Source: Candidatus Yanofskybacteria bacterium CG10_big_fil_rev_8_21_14_0_10_36_16 (lineage in GTDB: Bacteria; Patescibacteria; Paceibacteria; 2-02-FULL-40-12; IGHO2-01-FULL-4-A). From it: a DNA stretch of 64,000 nt. A program made the position numbers and the translations under genes. Location of the stretch: the NCBI GenBank assembly GCA_002794035.1, contig PCXQ01000005.1:90917-154916 (forward strand). The letters run 5' to 3'. The stretch's first letter is position 1. Each line of letters begins with the position of its first letter. Shown in pieces: positions 1 through 9,328 of the stretch. The notes beneath the pieces were generated by a model that was not told the origin of the DNA, ran no database searches, and saw nothing but the letters and a program-made list of their open reading frames with translations.

Positions 1-39
1 ATAGTATTGCAGGCAACAAAATTAAAATAAAAGAATTTT

Positions 40-555
40 CTACCATAACAGCAACTCAAAAATGGAAGCTGATGCCAAAAGGAGAAGAAATGTTGTTATT
101 AACCCCTGATAAGGCAAGGCGGATCCATTTCGCAATAACGATATTTTCTTACTGATAATCGGGGAAATAACAATAACAATTCCTCCAACCAATGATCCGA
201 TCAAAAAATGATTGATTAAATATGTTCTGCCATATTCCCCCAAAAAAGGAACGTAAACAGAAGAATATTCCTGCATCAATGGAACAAGCGGTACAACAGT
301 TCCGACAAAAGATCCGGCAACGATAGCTTGTCCTTGTCCTTTAAAATAATTCTTTTTAATCCAATGCGAGGCCCAATATCCAAGAGCCATGCCAAACGCC
401 CCAACAAACACACCAATAGGAGCTGCGCCTACGCCTAGCCACTTAGCACCAAGAGCTGCTAATCCTGCTCCCGCAGTACACAAAGGACAGTGGGCAAAAA
501 CAGGTACCGCCATACCAATACCAATAAACACAGATAAAATAATTAATAAGTTCAT
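40..555 (-). CDS. Polytopic membrane protein of unknown function
   Basis: A 171-residue protein with an N-terminal signal-like helix (residues 1-20) followed directly by HCPLC, then about four further hydrophobic segments. The Cys-x-x-Cys beside His just after the first helix could bind metal or form a disulfide on the outer face; that is inference. It lies upstream of nothing recognisable in the window and shares strand with the DUF411 gene 41 bp away, so the two may be co-transcribed in a metal/redox context. I do not recognise the family with confidence. Confidence 0.7.
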   Translation of the reverse strand: MNLLIILSVFIGIGMAVPVFAHCPLCTAGAGLAALGAKWLGVGAAPIGVFVGAFGMALGYWASHWIKKNYFKGQGQAIVAGSFVGTVVPLVPLMQEYSSVYVPFLGEYGRTYLINHFLIGSLVGGIVIVISPIISKKISLLRNGSALPYQGLITTFLLLLASASIFELLLW

Positions 556-596
556 GCTTAATATTTACCGGAAATATAAAACTTCCAGTAAATTGA

Positions 597-1085
597 TTAT
601 AGATTCAAATACGATCCGATTTCACCGCCTTCTAGTATTGAATAAACAGCAAAATCACTATTCTTAACACCCGGCATGCCGGGGGAACCGGAAGGCATGC
701 CCTGCAATCCTATACCCATTATGCTCGGCTTTTCTTTTAATAATTTAGACACGGCTTCAAGTGGCATATGCCCCTCAACAACATACCCGCCTATTGTCAT
801 AGTATGACAACTCGAATGATCATACGGGACTCCGTATTTATCTTTAATTTCATCCATTTCATCAGTAACTATTCTTTCAACTTCAATGCCGTAACGCTTT
901 AAATAACCGATGTAATTATCGCAACACCCACAATTTGGTGATTTATAAACCTGAGCCTCCAAACCATCAAGATGGGCCCAAGCATCCTTTAATGTTGGAG
1001 GACTCGCAGGCGACATCCAGGCTAACCCCAAAACAACAACACCTATTATAATGATTGATAAAAATATTTTTTTTGAATTTTTCAT
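597..1085 (-). CDS. DUF411 family metal-binding protein, membrane anchored
   Basis: 162 residues with an N-terminal membrane anchor (about residues 5-25). The rest matches the DUF411 family: a KSPNCGCC motif near residue 50, DHSSCHTM near 95, then GHMP and KPSIMGIGLQGMP. These Cys and His positions are the conserved metal-ligand candidates. DUF411 genes usually accompany copper tolerance genes, which fits the cupredoxins and copper ATPase elsewhere in the window. It is probably a periplasm-facing metal chaperone or sequestering protein; the exact role is unproven. Confidence 0.85.
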   Translation of the reverse strand: MKNSKKIFLSIIIIGVVVLGLAWMSPASPPTLKDAWAHLDGLEAQVYKSPNCGCCDNYIGYLKRYGIEVERIVTDEMDEIKDKYGVPYDHSSCHTMTIGGYVVEGHMPLEAVSKLLKEKPSIMGIGLQGMPSGSPGMPGVKNSDFAVYSILEGGEIGSYLNL

Positions 1086-1102
1086 AATTTTAATAAATTA
1101 AA

Positions 1103-1129
1103 ACGCCCGTTCAGATGTTGAACGGGCGT
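1103..1129 (-). terminator. Intrinsic terminator
   Basis: An 11-bp perfect GC-rich stem (ACGCCCGTTCA) with a 5-nt loop, followed on the minus strand by a T-rich tail. It ends the transcript from the small membrane protein gene at 1172-1609 and separates it from the DUF411 gene. Confidence 0.85.
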
Positions 1130-1171
1130 ACAGTTAAAATTAATATAAGCTAAACTTATAAACAACCGACT

Positions 1172-1609
1172 TTACGCCCTGATTAACGTGCCAGGAAAAT
1201 ATCTCTTGTTATGAATAGAACTCCAAAATAAGATCTTTTGCTTATAGCTATAGAAGAATTCCAAAATCTCCATGCGTAACCTATAAACAAATGTATAACT
1301 CAATATTTTTTTTTCTGGACTTGCCTTAATTAAGCCAGAAAAAACAAAAGCAAAAATAGCTAATAGGAAAATACTAGAAAAATTAAAACCTCCTATAAAT
1401 ACAGCTTGACTTAAGGACATAATTCCTGAAATATGGTGTGAAACAACAGCAATCGGACTATTGCTTGGCGGGCATGCCCCATTTATCATACTGGCGATGG
1501 GACAATCAAGGTTAATGCTATGATCCATAGGAACAATAGTAAATACACTAAACATGTTAGTGACAAATAAAAATAATATTAAAATTATTGCATATACCTT
1601 GTACCTCAT
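1172..1609 (-). CDS. Small two-TM membrane protein, function unknown
   Basis: About 145 residues from an ATG at 1609; a longer reading to 1732 would overlap the hydrolase gene and is less likely. An N-terminal TM helix is followed by an extracytoplasmic segment with MDHS, a Cys-Pro pair, a second Cys-Pro-Pro and SHHIS, then a second TM helix. The His/Cys/Met-rich loop suggests metal handling, in keeping with neighbours, but no family function is known to me. A terminator follows at 1103-1129. Confidence 0.6.
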   Translation of the reverse strand: MRYKVYAIILILFLFVTNMFSVFTIVPMDHSINLDCPIASMINGACPPSNSPIAVVSHHISGIMSLSQAVFIGGFNFSSIFLLAIFAFVFSGLIKASPEKKILSYTFVYRLRMEILEFFYSYKQKILFWSSIHNKRYFPGTLIRA

Positions 1610-1643
1610 ATCGGCTTTTATTTTAACACATAAATAATAAAAA

Positions 1644-2681
1644 TCAAAGCGTATCAAAATTGTCTTCAAAAAACTCTGCAGATCTTTCCATAAAATCAAC
1701 AAAATTATTAATAAATTCATGAGGAGCTCCATTATATTCTACTAACTCTACCTGCTTACCCTCAGCCAAAAGCAAATCTCGCGTTTCATAGGACCACTCA
1801 AGATCACAACTTTCATCTTCCGTACCGTGGAATATTAAAACAGGTGTCTGAACCCTGTTGAAAAATGTTCTGGGGGAAATATTTTTCCAAAATTCAGGGT
1901 CCTCGCTAGGCGTTCCGTGTTTAGACAACACTGCATCTAAATCACCTTCATTATGAGACAACCACCTATTGTAGCTGTCCACCGCATCGCTGGAAACAGG
2001 TGCATATAAAACATAGGCATCTACCAAATCAGGGGCAACAACCATAACTCCCTGACTTATACCTCCACCCATGGAATGACCAAGCATACCAAACTTTTCT
2101 TTACTCAATGATTTTATGTCTGAATTTTTAACTGCATAAACAGCATTTATAACATCTTCGATATACCCAATACGGACATTGGCTTCATTCTCCGCATCTT
2201 TATCTGATTGAGCATGATTGCGATAATCAGAATGCAAAATAGCATAACCTCTACGAGCCAAATAGTCCTGTTCGCGCTTAAGCCCTCTTCCATTGGTATA
2301 AATAGAGGTATCAATATGTCCATGATTTAAAAACAAAACCGGCCAACCTCCTTCAGGTGGAGAACCTTTGGGAATATTCATTATACCGGAAATATTTAAA
2401 TCCCCGCTTTTATAAGTTATAAAATAGCGAGTATAAAAATCATTATCGTCTAAAACCTCGCCCAACTTTAAATCCCGCCCATCGAATTTCTTTGCCATAA
2501 GTGAGGGCAAAGAGATAGGACCAACGTAACGCAACCTATCTTCATCTATTGCGGGACCTCCTTCGCGAGATACATCCGAAATTAAATTAATCCTACTTTC
2601 TCTTTCAAAAGCAAAAGCAAGTACCATTGGCACTAGCGTAATAACAGTTATTATAAAAACCAAATAGTATCTCAATACCAT
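1644..2681 (-). CDS. Secreted or membrane-anchored alpha/beta hydrolase (S9/dienelactone-hydrolase type)
   Basis: 345 residues with an N-terminal hydrophobic anchor (about 4-24). The alpha/beta hydrolase fold is visible: oxyanion region LFLNHGH near 130, nucleophile elbow GHSMGGG near 200, an Asp in PVLIFHGTEDESC near 285, and a His in GAPHEF near 320, giving a Ser-Asp-His triad. The layout resembles acylaminoacyl-peptidase/prolyl-oligopeptidase-like catalytic domains without a propeller. It probably acts outside the membrane on peptides or esters; the substrate is unknown. Confidence 0.85.
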   Translation of the reverse strand: MVLRYYLVFIITVITLVPMVLAFAFERESRINLISDVSREGGPAIDEDRLRYVGPISLPSLMAKKFDGRDLKLGEVLDDNDFYTRYFITYKSGDLNISGIMNIPKGSPPEGGWPVLFLNHGHIDTSIYTNGRGLKREQDYLARRGYAILHSDYRNHAQSDKDAENEANVRIGYIEDVINAVYAVKNSDIKSLSKEKFGMLGHSMGGGISQGVMVVAPDLVDAYVLYAPVSSDAVDSYNRWLSHNEGDLDAVLSKHGTPSEDPEFWKNISPRTFFNRVQTPVLIFHGTEDESCDLEWSYETRDLLLAEGKQVELVEYNGAPHEFINNFVDFMERSAEFFEDNFDTL

Positions 2682-2711
2682 CTTTTAATTATACCGTATT
2701 AAGAAAAAAAC

Positions 2712-4043
2712 TTATCCCAAGTAGAACTGTTCTGATATTATGTTTTGAGGCAAAACACCAAGTTTTGACAAATGGCTCTTAACGGAGTCCATCATGGGTA
2801 CAGGACCGCAAATATATACTGTTTGAGATTTAATATCCGAAATATATTTTTTTATTTTGTTTTCGTCTACATATCCTTTTTCTCCTTCATAACTAGGATC
2901 GCCACTTAAAACATGGATTACTTTAGCATTATATCTCTGAGCCAAATCATCTATTTCTTTCTTAAACAAAATGCTTTCTTCATCTTGATTAGCATACAAA
3001 AGAGTAACCTGCTTACCCTCAGCCAGCATTTTATCCATCAATGACCTAATAGGAGTTATACCGATACCTCCGGCTATCATAAGCACCTTATTGGAAACTC
3101 CATAAAAATCGGTAAATATGCCGTAAGGACCATCAATAAAAACACCGGTCCCTATTTTTAAATTTTTAATTTTAGAAGTAAAATCACCCAGCTCTTTAAT
3201 TGTTATTCTTAATTCCGTGCCATTAGGTGCCATTGAAAGTGAAAATGGGTGAGCCTGCCACCAAAATCCTTTTGACAAAAATCTAAATATCATAAACTGG
3301 CCGGGCTGAATATCAAATTCTTTCAAATTTTTACCTCCTATATAAACTGAAACCGCCTTGGAATTTTCTCTCACGATGTCTTTCACATAAAATCCGTGCT
3401 TCTTATATTTTAAAACAGGTCTTATAAATCTAAATGCTATATGGCTGGTAAAAACAGATGCATACAATAATATCCAATACCAATAAAAAATCTGGCTAGT
3501 TGTTAGGTCGTGTCCAATTTCAATCTGATGCCAAAAGGAGAAAAACATAGCTAGATAAACAATTAGATGCACAAAATACCAAGACTCGTACTTTAATCTT
3601 TTGCTAACTATATAAAGAGAGGAAACAACAGCAATAACAAATAAAACAAGACCCAAAAAAGCCAACGCAACATAATCTAAAGCCAAAAACTGGTCAATCA
3701 AACCAGTATCTGACAAACCAGCATAGCCAAAAGAAATCAATATTGGATGAACCAAAAGCAGAATTAGTCCTTTCTTGCCGTTTGAATGGTGAATACGTGA
3801 AAGGCCATCAAGCCCGAAATATCGTTCAAGCCATGGCATCCTCCCCATAAAAAAGAATTGCAGCAAAATCATATAAGCTGCCGAAAGGCCGGCTAACCGC
3901 CCGAAAGCAATACTAGTTTTTGCCCAGCCATCCAAAATATCTACACCAGAACCGCTAAACCAAAAAACAAAGACAATAACCCAATTTGCCCACAAAAACC
4001 ATAACCATAAATTTTGCTTACTTTGGTATTGTTTATTCAACAA
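2712..4043 (-). CDS. Ferric-reductase-like transmembrane flavocytochrome (NAD(P)H oxidoreductase)
   Basis: 443 residues. The N-terminal half has about six TM helices with paired His candidates for heme (His85/86, 99, 159, 172), as in the ferric reductase-like domain. The C-terminal half is a ferredoxin-NADP reductase module: FAD motif HPFSLS at about 265, nucleotide-binding GGIGITP at about 325 and CGPVPM at about 412. It should move electrons from cytoplasmic NAD(P)H through FAD and heme to an outside acceptor. The start is TTG (4043, or TTG at 4040), overlapping the last codons of the cupredoxin gene, so translational coupling is likely and the cupredoxin is a plausible electron partner. 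Confidence 0.85.
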   Translation of the reverse strand: MLNKQYQSKQNLWLWFLWANWVIVFVFWFSGSGVDILDGWAKTSIAFGRLAGLSAAYMILLQFFFMGRMPWLERYFGLDGLSRIHHSNGKKGLILLLVHPILISFGYAGLSDTGLIDQFLALDYVALAFLGLVLFVIAVVSSLYIVSKRLKYESWYFVHLIVYLAMFFSFWHQIEIGHDLTTSQIFYWYWILLYASVFTSHIAFRFIRPVLKYKKHGFYVKDIVRENSKAVSVYIGGKNLKEFDIQPGQFMIFRFLSKGFWWQAHPFSLSMAPNGTELRITIKELGDFTSKIKNLKIGTGVFIDGPYGIFTDFYGVSNKVLMIAGGIGITPIRSLMDKMLAEGKQVTLLYANQDEESILFKKEIDDLAQRYNAKVIHVLSGDPSYEGEKGYVDENKIKKYISDIKSQTVYICGPVPMMDSVKSHLSKLGVLPQNIISEQFYLG

Positions 4044-4596
4044 CTAAGTTGCCTCTCATGCCTAGCTGACGATGAGAACCTACGGAACAATAATATTCAA
4101 AAGTACCTTTTTTGTCAGCAACAAACTCAACTTCAACTGTTTCACCAGTTTCTATTTGAGGAGTAGAGACATCAAATTCATCAATTACCCAGTCATGAAA
4201 ACCACCTGTGTTAGTAAATACAATCTTAACCCTGTCACCTTCTTTAACTTTTATTTCACCTAATGAGAATTTAAAATTTTCTCCTGAAATTTCAAAAACC
4301 TTAACTTCTCCTTGTGCTGAGTCTACCGAAGTGCCCTCTTCCATCATGGCACCATCTTCAGTTGTATCGCCGGGTTCAGCTGATGGTGTTGCTTGCTCTC
4401 CTGTGACATCGCCATTTTCATTAACAGGTAAATTTTCATCATTTACCGAACTGCCTGTAAAAGCAAAAACGGCGGCAATAGCAGCAAGAACAACCAATAC
4501 TGCAATAACCAGAATCTTGCTCTTTTTACTTCCTGACGCTGATGTTTTTTCAACAGGGTCATTCATATTTTCATTTTGTGTATTTGTTTCTTCCAT
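4033..4596 (-). CDS. Membrane-anchored cupredoxin (plastocyanin-like)
   Basis: 187 residues from the ATG at 4596 (an upstream in-frame start at 4647 adds an unlikely leader). A short cytoplasmic tail, one TM helix, an acidic low-complexity linker, and a C-terminal cupredoxin domain. Type I copper ligands are visible: His in GGFHDW, then Cys, His and Met in YYCSVGSHRQLGM. It is probably an external electron carrier docking to the ferric-reductase-like protein whose start codon lies in its 3' end. Confidence 0.88.
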   Translation of the reverse strand: MEETNTQNENMNDPVEKTSASGSKKSKILVIAVLVVLAAIAAVFAFTGSSVNDENLPVNENGDVTGEQATPSAEPGDTTEDGAMMEEGTSVDSAQGEVKVFEISGENFKFSLGEIKVKEGDRVKIVFTNTGGFHDWVIDEFDVSTPQIETGETVEVEFVADKKGTFEYYCSVGSHRQLGMRGNLVVE

Positions 4597-4738
4597 AAAA
4601 AAATAATCATTTTTACTGTTGTCTATAAAATAAAATATAGGCAACATTAAAAATCATTATAATAATTATTAAGTATTTAATATAACAATAGCTTTTTCAA
4701 CATTGACAAATAAATTAAAAAGTCGATCTAAAAGCAAG

Positions 4739-5983
4739 TTACTCATACCTTAGCGCTTCAATAGGACTCTTTTTAGCTGCTTGGCGGGCTGGGTAAATGC
4801 CAAATACTAAACCCACCAATGCCGAAACACCCAGACCCAAGGCAGCAGCTGATACAGGAAATGTAAACGCCCAATTTAAATCATACACTCTAGTTAAAAC
4901 AATTGATGCTATCATCGAAAATGTTGCACCAAGAATTATTCCTATTATTCCCCCTAAAGCAGTGAGGGTTACGGCTTCAAATAAAAACTGTGAAATAATA
5001 TCTTTATCTGTTGCGCCAATTGCTTTTCTAAGACCTATCTCGCGAGTTCTTTCTGTAACTGAAACTAACATTATATTCATCACGCCTATTCCTCCCACGA
5101 CAAGAGCAATCGCGACAACAGACGAAAGAAATATGGTTAAAGCTCCGATAATAGTCTGGACCTGTTTAACTATGCCTTCTTGCGTTACAACAAAAAAGTC
5201 ATCATCGTCTGGGTTGGTAATGTTATGCACCTCGCGCAAGGTCAGCTCTATGTCTCTAACTGTTCGGGCAACATTAGCTGGATCATCAACCTTAGTAATA
5301 ATTTCGTGATAATAATCTATACCCAAAAGATAAAGCTGAGCCGTGGTGTATGGCACTAAAACCAAATCATCAATATTAAAGAATGCAACTTGCCCTCTCT
5401 CCTGAAATACCCCTACGACTCTGAATTTTCTACCCTTTATGTTTATGTTTTCTCCTACCGCATCTGAAAAGCCAAATAATTCCTCGGCAACCTTTGAACC
5501 AATAACTGCGACACTAGCATTCTGTTTAATATCAGCATCATTATATGCGACACCTTTCTCAACATAAGCATCAAAAGTGTCGCTAAAGAAATCCACAGAA
5601 GCACCGAGTATTGTGGGCCGATAAGTTTCACCTTCATAGGATACCGCGCCTGGAACAATGAGTGCAGGCATAATCCTAACAAGATGTGGCACATTGCTTT
5701 TTCGTGAAAGCGCTTCAACATCTCTTTCTTTCAAAGAATCGGCAAAGAGAGTCTCCCCAAAATCAGAGGGACCCGAAGGTTCCCTGCCGGGCCTAACCAC
5801 AACAGTTTCCGCACCAAGACCGCCTATTTCATCTAAAATAAGATTCTCGGCACCTTGGCCAATAGACATCATTAAAATTATTGCCGTAATGCCAATAACA
5901 ATACCCAAAATAGTTAGGGCCGATCTTGATTTGTTTGTTTTAAGACCGTTAAGGGCCGTTTTAAAACTGTCTTGTATGGTCAT
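4739..5983 (-). CDS. MacB-type ABC transporter permease
   Basis: 414 residues: TM1 near the N terminus (about 20-42), a MacB_PCD periplasmic domain (about 45-250), then three C-terminal TM helices of the FtsX fold with the typical GGIGVMNIMLVSVTERTREIG segment near 305 and the ending YPARQAAKKSPIEALRYE. With the ATPase (6153-6881) and the adaptor (6915-8498) it forms a tripartite-type exporter. With no outer-membrane channel gene here and a probable single-membrane envelope, export across one membrane is likelier. The substrate is unknown. Confidence 0.92.
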   Translation of the reverse strand: MTIQDSFKTALNGLKTNKSRSALTILGIVIGITAIILMMSIGQGAENLILDEIGGLGAETVVVRPGREPSGPSDFGETLFADSLKERDVEALSRKSNVPHLVRIMPALIVPGAVSYEGETYRPTILGASVDFFSDTFDAYVEKGVAYNDADIKQNASVAVIGSKVAEELFGFSDAVGENINIKGRKFRVVGVFQERGQVAFFNIDDLVLVPYTTAQLYLLGIDYYHEIITKVDDPANVARTVRDIELTLREVHNITNPDDDDFFVVTQEGIVKQVQTIIGALTIFLSSVVAIALVVGGIGVMNIMLVSVTERTREIGLRKAIGATDKDIISQFLFEAVTLTALGGIIGIILGATFSMIASIVLTRVYDLNWAFTFPVSAAALGLGVSALVGLVFGIYPARQAAKKSPIEALRYE

Positions 5984-6152
5984 TTTTTAAATTTTTAATT
6001 TCTCTCCCTGTGGGAGATCTGCCGTAGGCATGATAATTTTTAATTTTCACTTAATTCCTAATATTTAATTTATAAACAAAATATATACAGCTACAGATTT
6101 TAAATTGTAAATTAAAAATTATTTAAAAATTGTAAAATTGAAAATTGAAAAT

Positions 6153-6881
6153 TTACTTACGAAATCCATCATGCGCTCTATGTCTTCTATTAACTTTTTC
6201 ATCACTTTCAATTACCCCATCCAAAAAACGGATAATTCTCTGGCTATATTCTGCTGTATATGTCTCGTGAGTAATCAAAATAATCGTATGCCCCTTTTTT
6301 TCGTTTAAATCTTCAATAATCTCCATAATCGCCTGACCTGATTTTGAATCAAGATTTCCTGTGGGTTCATCAGCAAATATAATCTCTGGATTATTTACCA
6401 GTGCCCTAGCGATAGCAACTCTTTGTTTTTCTCCTCCTGATAACTGGGATGATTCATGATAAATCCTATGTGAAAGCCCCACCGACTCTATGGCTTCAAG
6501 GACTATTTTTTTTCTATCAAATTTACTGACATTGGAATAAAGCAACGGCAACATAACATTATCTAATACCGTCGTACGAGGAAGCAAATTGAACTGCTGA
6601 AATATAAAACCCATTTTTTCATTTCTTAAACGAGCAATTTCATCTTTTGTGTAATCGTCCATGCTTTTACCATCAAGCTTGTAAATACCCTTGGTATGTC
6701 TATCTAAAAAACCAAGCACATGGAGCAATGTTGATTTGCCTGAACCTGAAGGGCCCATAATAGCAACAAACTCTCCTTTTTTAATATTAAAAGACACGCC
6801 TCGCAAAGCAGGCGTTTCAACATCTTCGTTATAATAAGTTTTTTCTAAATTTTTAACCTCTATCATAACATCGTCTTCCAT
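6153..6881 (-). CDS. MacB/LolD-type ABC transporter ATP-binding protein
   Basis: 242 residues. Walker A GPSGSGKST near 45, Q-loop FQQFNLLPRTT near 95, signature LSGGEKQR near 145, Walker B IIFADEPTGNLDS near 167 and H-loop LITHE near 205. Members of this family drive MacB-type mechanotransmission rather than channel transport. The start could also be the ATG at 6866 (MIEVKNL), the more usual N terminus; no clear Shine-Dalgarno sequence decides it. A gap of about 170 bp to the permease is AT-rich and holds nothing I can name. Confidence 0.93.
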   Translation of the reverse strand: MEDDVMIEVKNLEKTYYNEDVETPALRGVSFNIKKGEFVAIMGPSGSGKSTLLHVLGFLDRHTKGIYKLDGKSMDDYTKDEIARLRNEKMGFIFQQFNLLPRTTVLDNVMLPLLYSNVSKFDRKKIVLEAIESVGLSHRIYHESSQLSGGEKQRVAIARALVNNPEIIFADEPTGNLDSKSGQAIMEIIEDLNEKKGHTIILITHETYTAEYSQRIIRFLDGVIESDEKVNRRHRAHDGFRK

Positions 6882-6914
6882 TGCTGCACATTATGATACG
6901 CAACAATCTTATCT

Positions 6915-8498
6915 CTATTCTTCAATGAATGTAACAACTTTATCTCCCTCCACTACCCCACTTACAATTTCAATGTTACCATCAGAACCCCTAAGTCCTG
7001 TTTTTACACCAACTTCTATTAAATTAACCCCATGTAGTAATCTTACAAATTGATCGCCATTACGCCTAATAACAGCCCTTAAAGGAACCGTAATCACATT
7101 ATCTCTCCTATCGCTTTTTATATCTATGTTGGCGGTCATACCCGGTCGTATCATTCCTTGTTCATCTACAAATTCAAGGGTGACCTTATATGTGGCAACA
7201 CCTTCAATTATAGTTTCCGCCGGATCAATCGCCACAACCTCTGCTTCAAAAACAACATCTCGGCCATAGGCATCAAGAGTAAACTCCGCCTTATCTTCAA
7301 GCTCAACTTTTGGTATGTCTACCTCTGTAACATTTGTCTCAATCTGAAGATTTGATTCTGATATTAAAGAAATTATTATGTCGTTTGATGTAATCGTCTC
7401 TCCTTCCTCTACTTCAATTGCTGTAACTATACCCGAAAAAGGAGCTCTAACTATGCGTTTATTAAGCTGTGCTCTGCTTGCCAAGAGGTTGGCTTCTGCC
7501 TGCTTAACAGATGCCTCCTTTTTTAAGATGTCCTCTTCGGTAGGAAAGGCAGATTCAGCAGAAGCTAACTTTGATTCTGCATCTGATATATTTTTATCAT
7601 TAGTAATTTTTTGAGAATCAATGGCATGCATCACGTTGATAACATCTGCAAGATCAGAAGATACCGCGGCAGCCTCAGCGCTTACGCTTACTCTGTCAGC
7701 AGATGAAACTTTTGATAAATTGCCCTTAATTACTTCTTGAAGAACTGAGTATGCACTTTTAAGAGAGCTCAAAGCCACTCTTAATTGACCCAAGGCAGTA
7801 TCTACGTTTTCACTTGAATCATCTAGGTTAGCAGCTGCAACATAATCGTCTGCACCGGACCTATTATATAGATCTGCCCCATAAAGAATAATTTCTGCCG
7901 AGTCCTCCGCCAATTGAACACTCCTTGAATCAGCATCTGAGCCGTCAAAATATGTAATTCTTATATTTTTAAATATTGAGAATGAGGAATCGGCCTGAAC
8001 CATGCCATTGTTCATTGAATTAAATCCGTCATTGTATACTTCAGCAAGAGCGTCTTCTGCTTGTTTTTTTACATTTTCAAGATTTGATTCTGCGTTTTCA
8101 AGTTCCGTCCTTAAAGAAGTTGCTACTGTAGAATCCTCAAGAGAATTTAAATTTTTAATGGCTTGAGAAAGGTCGGCTTCAGCTGAATCAAGAGCTGCCT
8201 CTTTTTCTAATATTTGCGCAGAAATTTCTGTCACATCTAAAGATGCCAAAACAATACCAGAAGAAACGTTATCTCCTACATCTACTTTTATAGATTCCAC
8301 TCTGCCGGAGTTTTCAAAATGAAGATCGACTTCCTGAACGGGCCTTACTGTTCCGCTAACACTGACTTCTTGAACTACGCTTCCGCGAGATGCAACCACG
8401 AATTGATATGGAGATTTTTCTCCCCTCGACAACACAAAAACAACAGCAACAATAACAGCCGCCGCAACTATCAAACCAATTTTTATTTTATTAGACAT
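6915..8498 (-). CDS. MacA/HlyD-family membrane fusion (adaptor) protein
   Basis: 527 residues with one N-terminal TM helix, a split biotinyl-lipoyl domain (HFENSGRVESIKVDVGDNV near 65 and VRAPFSGIVTAIEVEEGE near 350), a long helical hairpin in between (about 95-345, Ala/Ser/Glu-rich heptads) and C-terminal beta-barrel and membrane-proximal domains. It is the adaptor subunit of the exporter encoded by the next two genes and lies first in this minus-strand operon. The helical hairpin is longer than in Escherichia coli MacA. Confidence 0.9.
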   Translation of the reverse strand: MSNKIKIGLIVAAAVIVAVVFVLSRGEKSPYQFVVASRGSVVQEVSVSGTVRPVQEVDLHFENSGRVESIKVDVGDNVSSGIVLASLDVTEISAQILEKEAALDSAEADLSQAIKNLNSLEDSTVATSLRTELENAESNLENVKKQAEDALAEVYNDGFNSMNNGMVQADSSFSIFKNIRITYFDGSDADSRSVQLAEDSAEIILYGADLYNRSGADDYVAAANLDDSSENVDTALGQLRVALSSLKSAYSVLQEVIKGNLSKVSSADRVSVSAEAAAVSSDLADVINVMHAIDSQKITNDKNISDAESKLASAESAFPTEEDILKKEASVKQAEANLLASRAQLNKRIVRAPFSGIVTAIEVEEGETITSNDIIISLISESNLQIETNVTEVDIPKVELEDKAEFTLDAYGRDVVFEAEVVAIDPAETIIEGVATYKVTLEFVDEQGMIRPGMTANIDIKSDRRDNVITVPLRAVIRRNGDQFVRLLHGVNLIEVGVKTGLRGSDGNIEIVSGVVEGDKVVTFIEE

Positions 8499-8526
8499 TT
8501 ATTTTATTATAACACAGTTACTATTA

Positions 8527-9318
8527 TCATTTTTCAACTACTATAAAGTTTTTCTGAACTCCTATAATAGGTTCGTGTTCGCCTGTGGTATAATCTCTTA
8601 TAGCATTAAAGAATATATGCCTATCGTAACGATATTCCTCACCATGGCGGGTACCGGGATCATTTGTTATAAACTCCTCAGTATTATAATCATAACCAAT
8701 AACTACCAACATGTGTCTTTCCGGCCCCGGAGATGTAAAATAAGGGTTACCAAGCAATTGTCCATTCATAGGACTAATAATTATATTACCGTCTTCAAGT
8801 TCCCTTATAAGATCATCTAATTTAACATTTTTAACCAAGCGCACATTGTGATACTTAAAGTATCCCTTTATTATTCTCTCGATAGTGTCTTCTGCGGAAG
8901 TATCTTGGAAACTTCCGTAATTTTCTTTTTCCCAGTCAGATACTGCTAAAATTTTATTTAAAGCCTCATCCAAATTAAAATTTTCTCCCCTTGCCCAACT
9001 CACAGCCATTAAAACCGAAGACTCTTCGCAAGCATCCTGTTGTCTTTGGTCAGACCATTCACCAAATGGGGCCTGGGGTGTAAAAGGAACATTTTGCATT
9101 AAAACTGAACCTGGCTCAGGTGTCGGCGTTGGCACAGGAGTAAACATAGACGTAATCCTTGGCGTGATAAATACTGGGGTAAGCTGAGGATTAACCGATG
9201 GAGTTAGAGCAACTTTTTGGTCATCAACATTAACATTAAAACTGATATACAAAAAATACCCCGCAAGTGCGGGCAATAAAATAATCAATAGAATTTTTAT
9301 TACTTTCTTATTCTTCAT
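8527..9318 (-). CDS. Secreted C39-like cysteine peptidase
   Basis: 263 residues: N-terminal TM/signal anchor (about 8-26), a Pro/Thr-rich linker, then a Peptidase_C39-like domain. Catalytic residues are visible: Gln-Gln-Asp-Ala-Cys near 110, His in ERHMLVVIGYD near 205 and Asp in TNDPGTRHG near 220. C39-like domains cleave double-glycine leaders or act as general envelope cysteine proteases. It lies 28 bp upstream of the exporter operon, so it may process an exported peptide, but no precursor gene is visible nearby. Confidence 0.85.
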   Translation of the reverse strand: MKNKKVIKILLIILLPALAGYFLYISFNVNVDDQKVALTPSVNPQLTPVFITPRITSMFTPVPTPTPEPGSVLMQNVPFTPQAPFGEWSDQRQQDACEESSVLMAVSWARGENFNLDEALNKILAVSDWEKENYGSFQDTSAEDTIERIIKGYFKYHNVRLVKNVKLDDLIRELEDGNIIISPMNGQLLGNPYFTSPGPERHMLVVIGYDYNTEEFITNDPGTRHGEEYRYDRHIFFNAIRDYTTGEHEPIIGVQKNFIVVEK

Positions 9319-9328
9319 AATCTAAATC

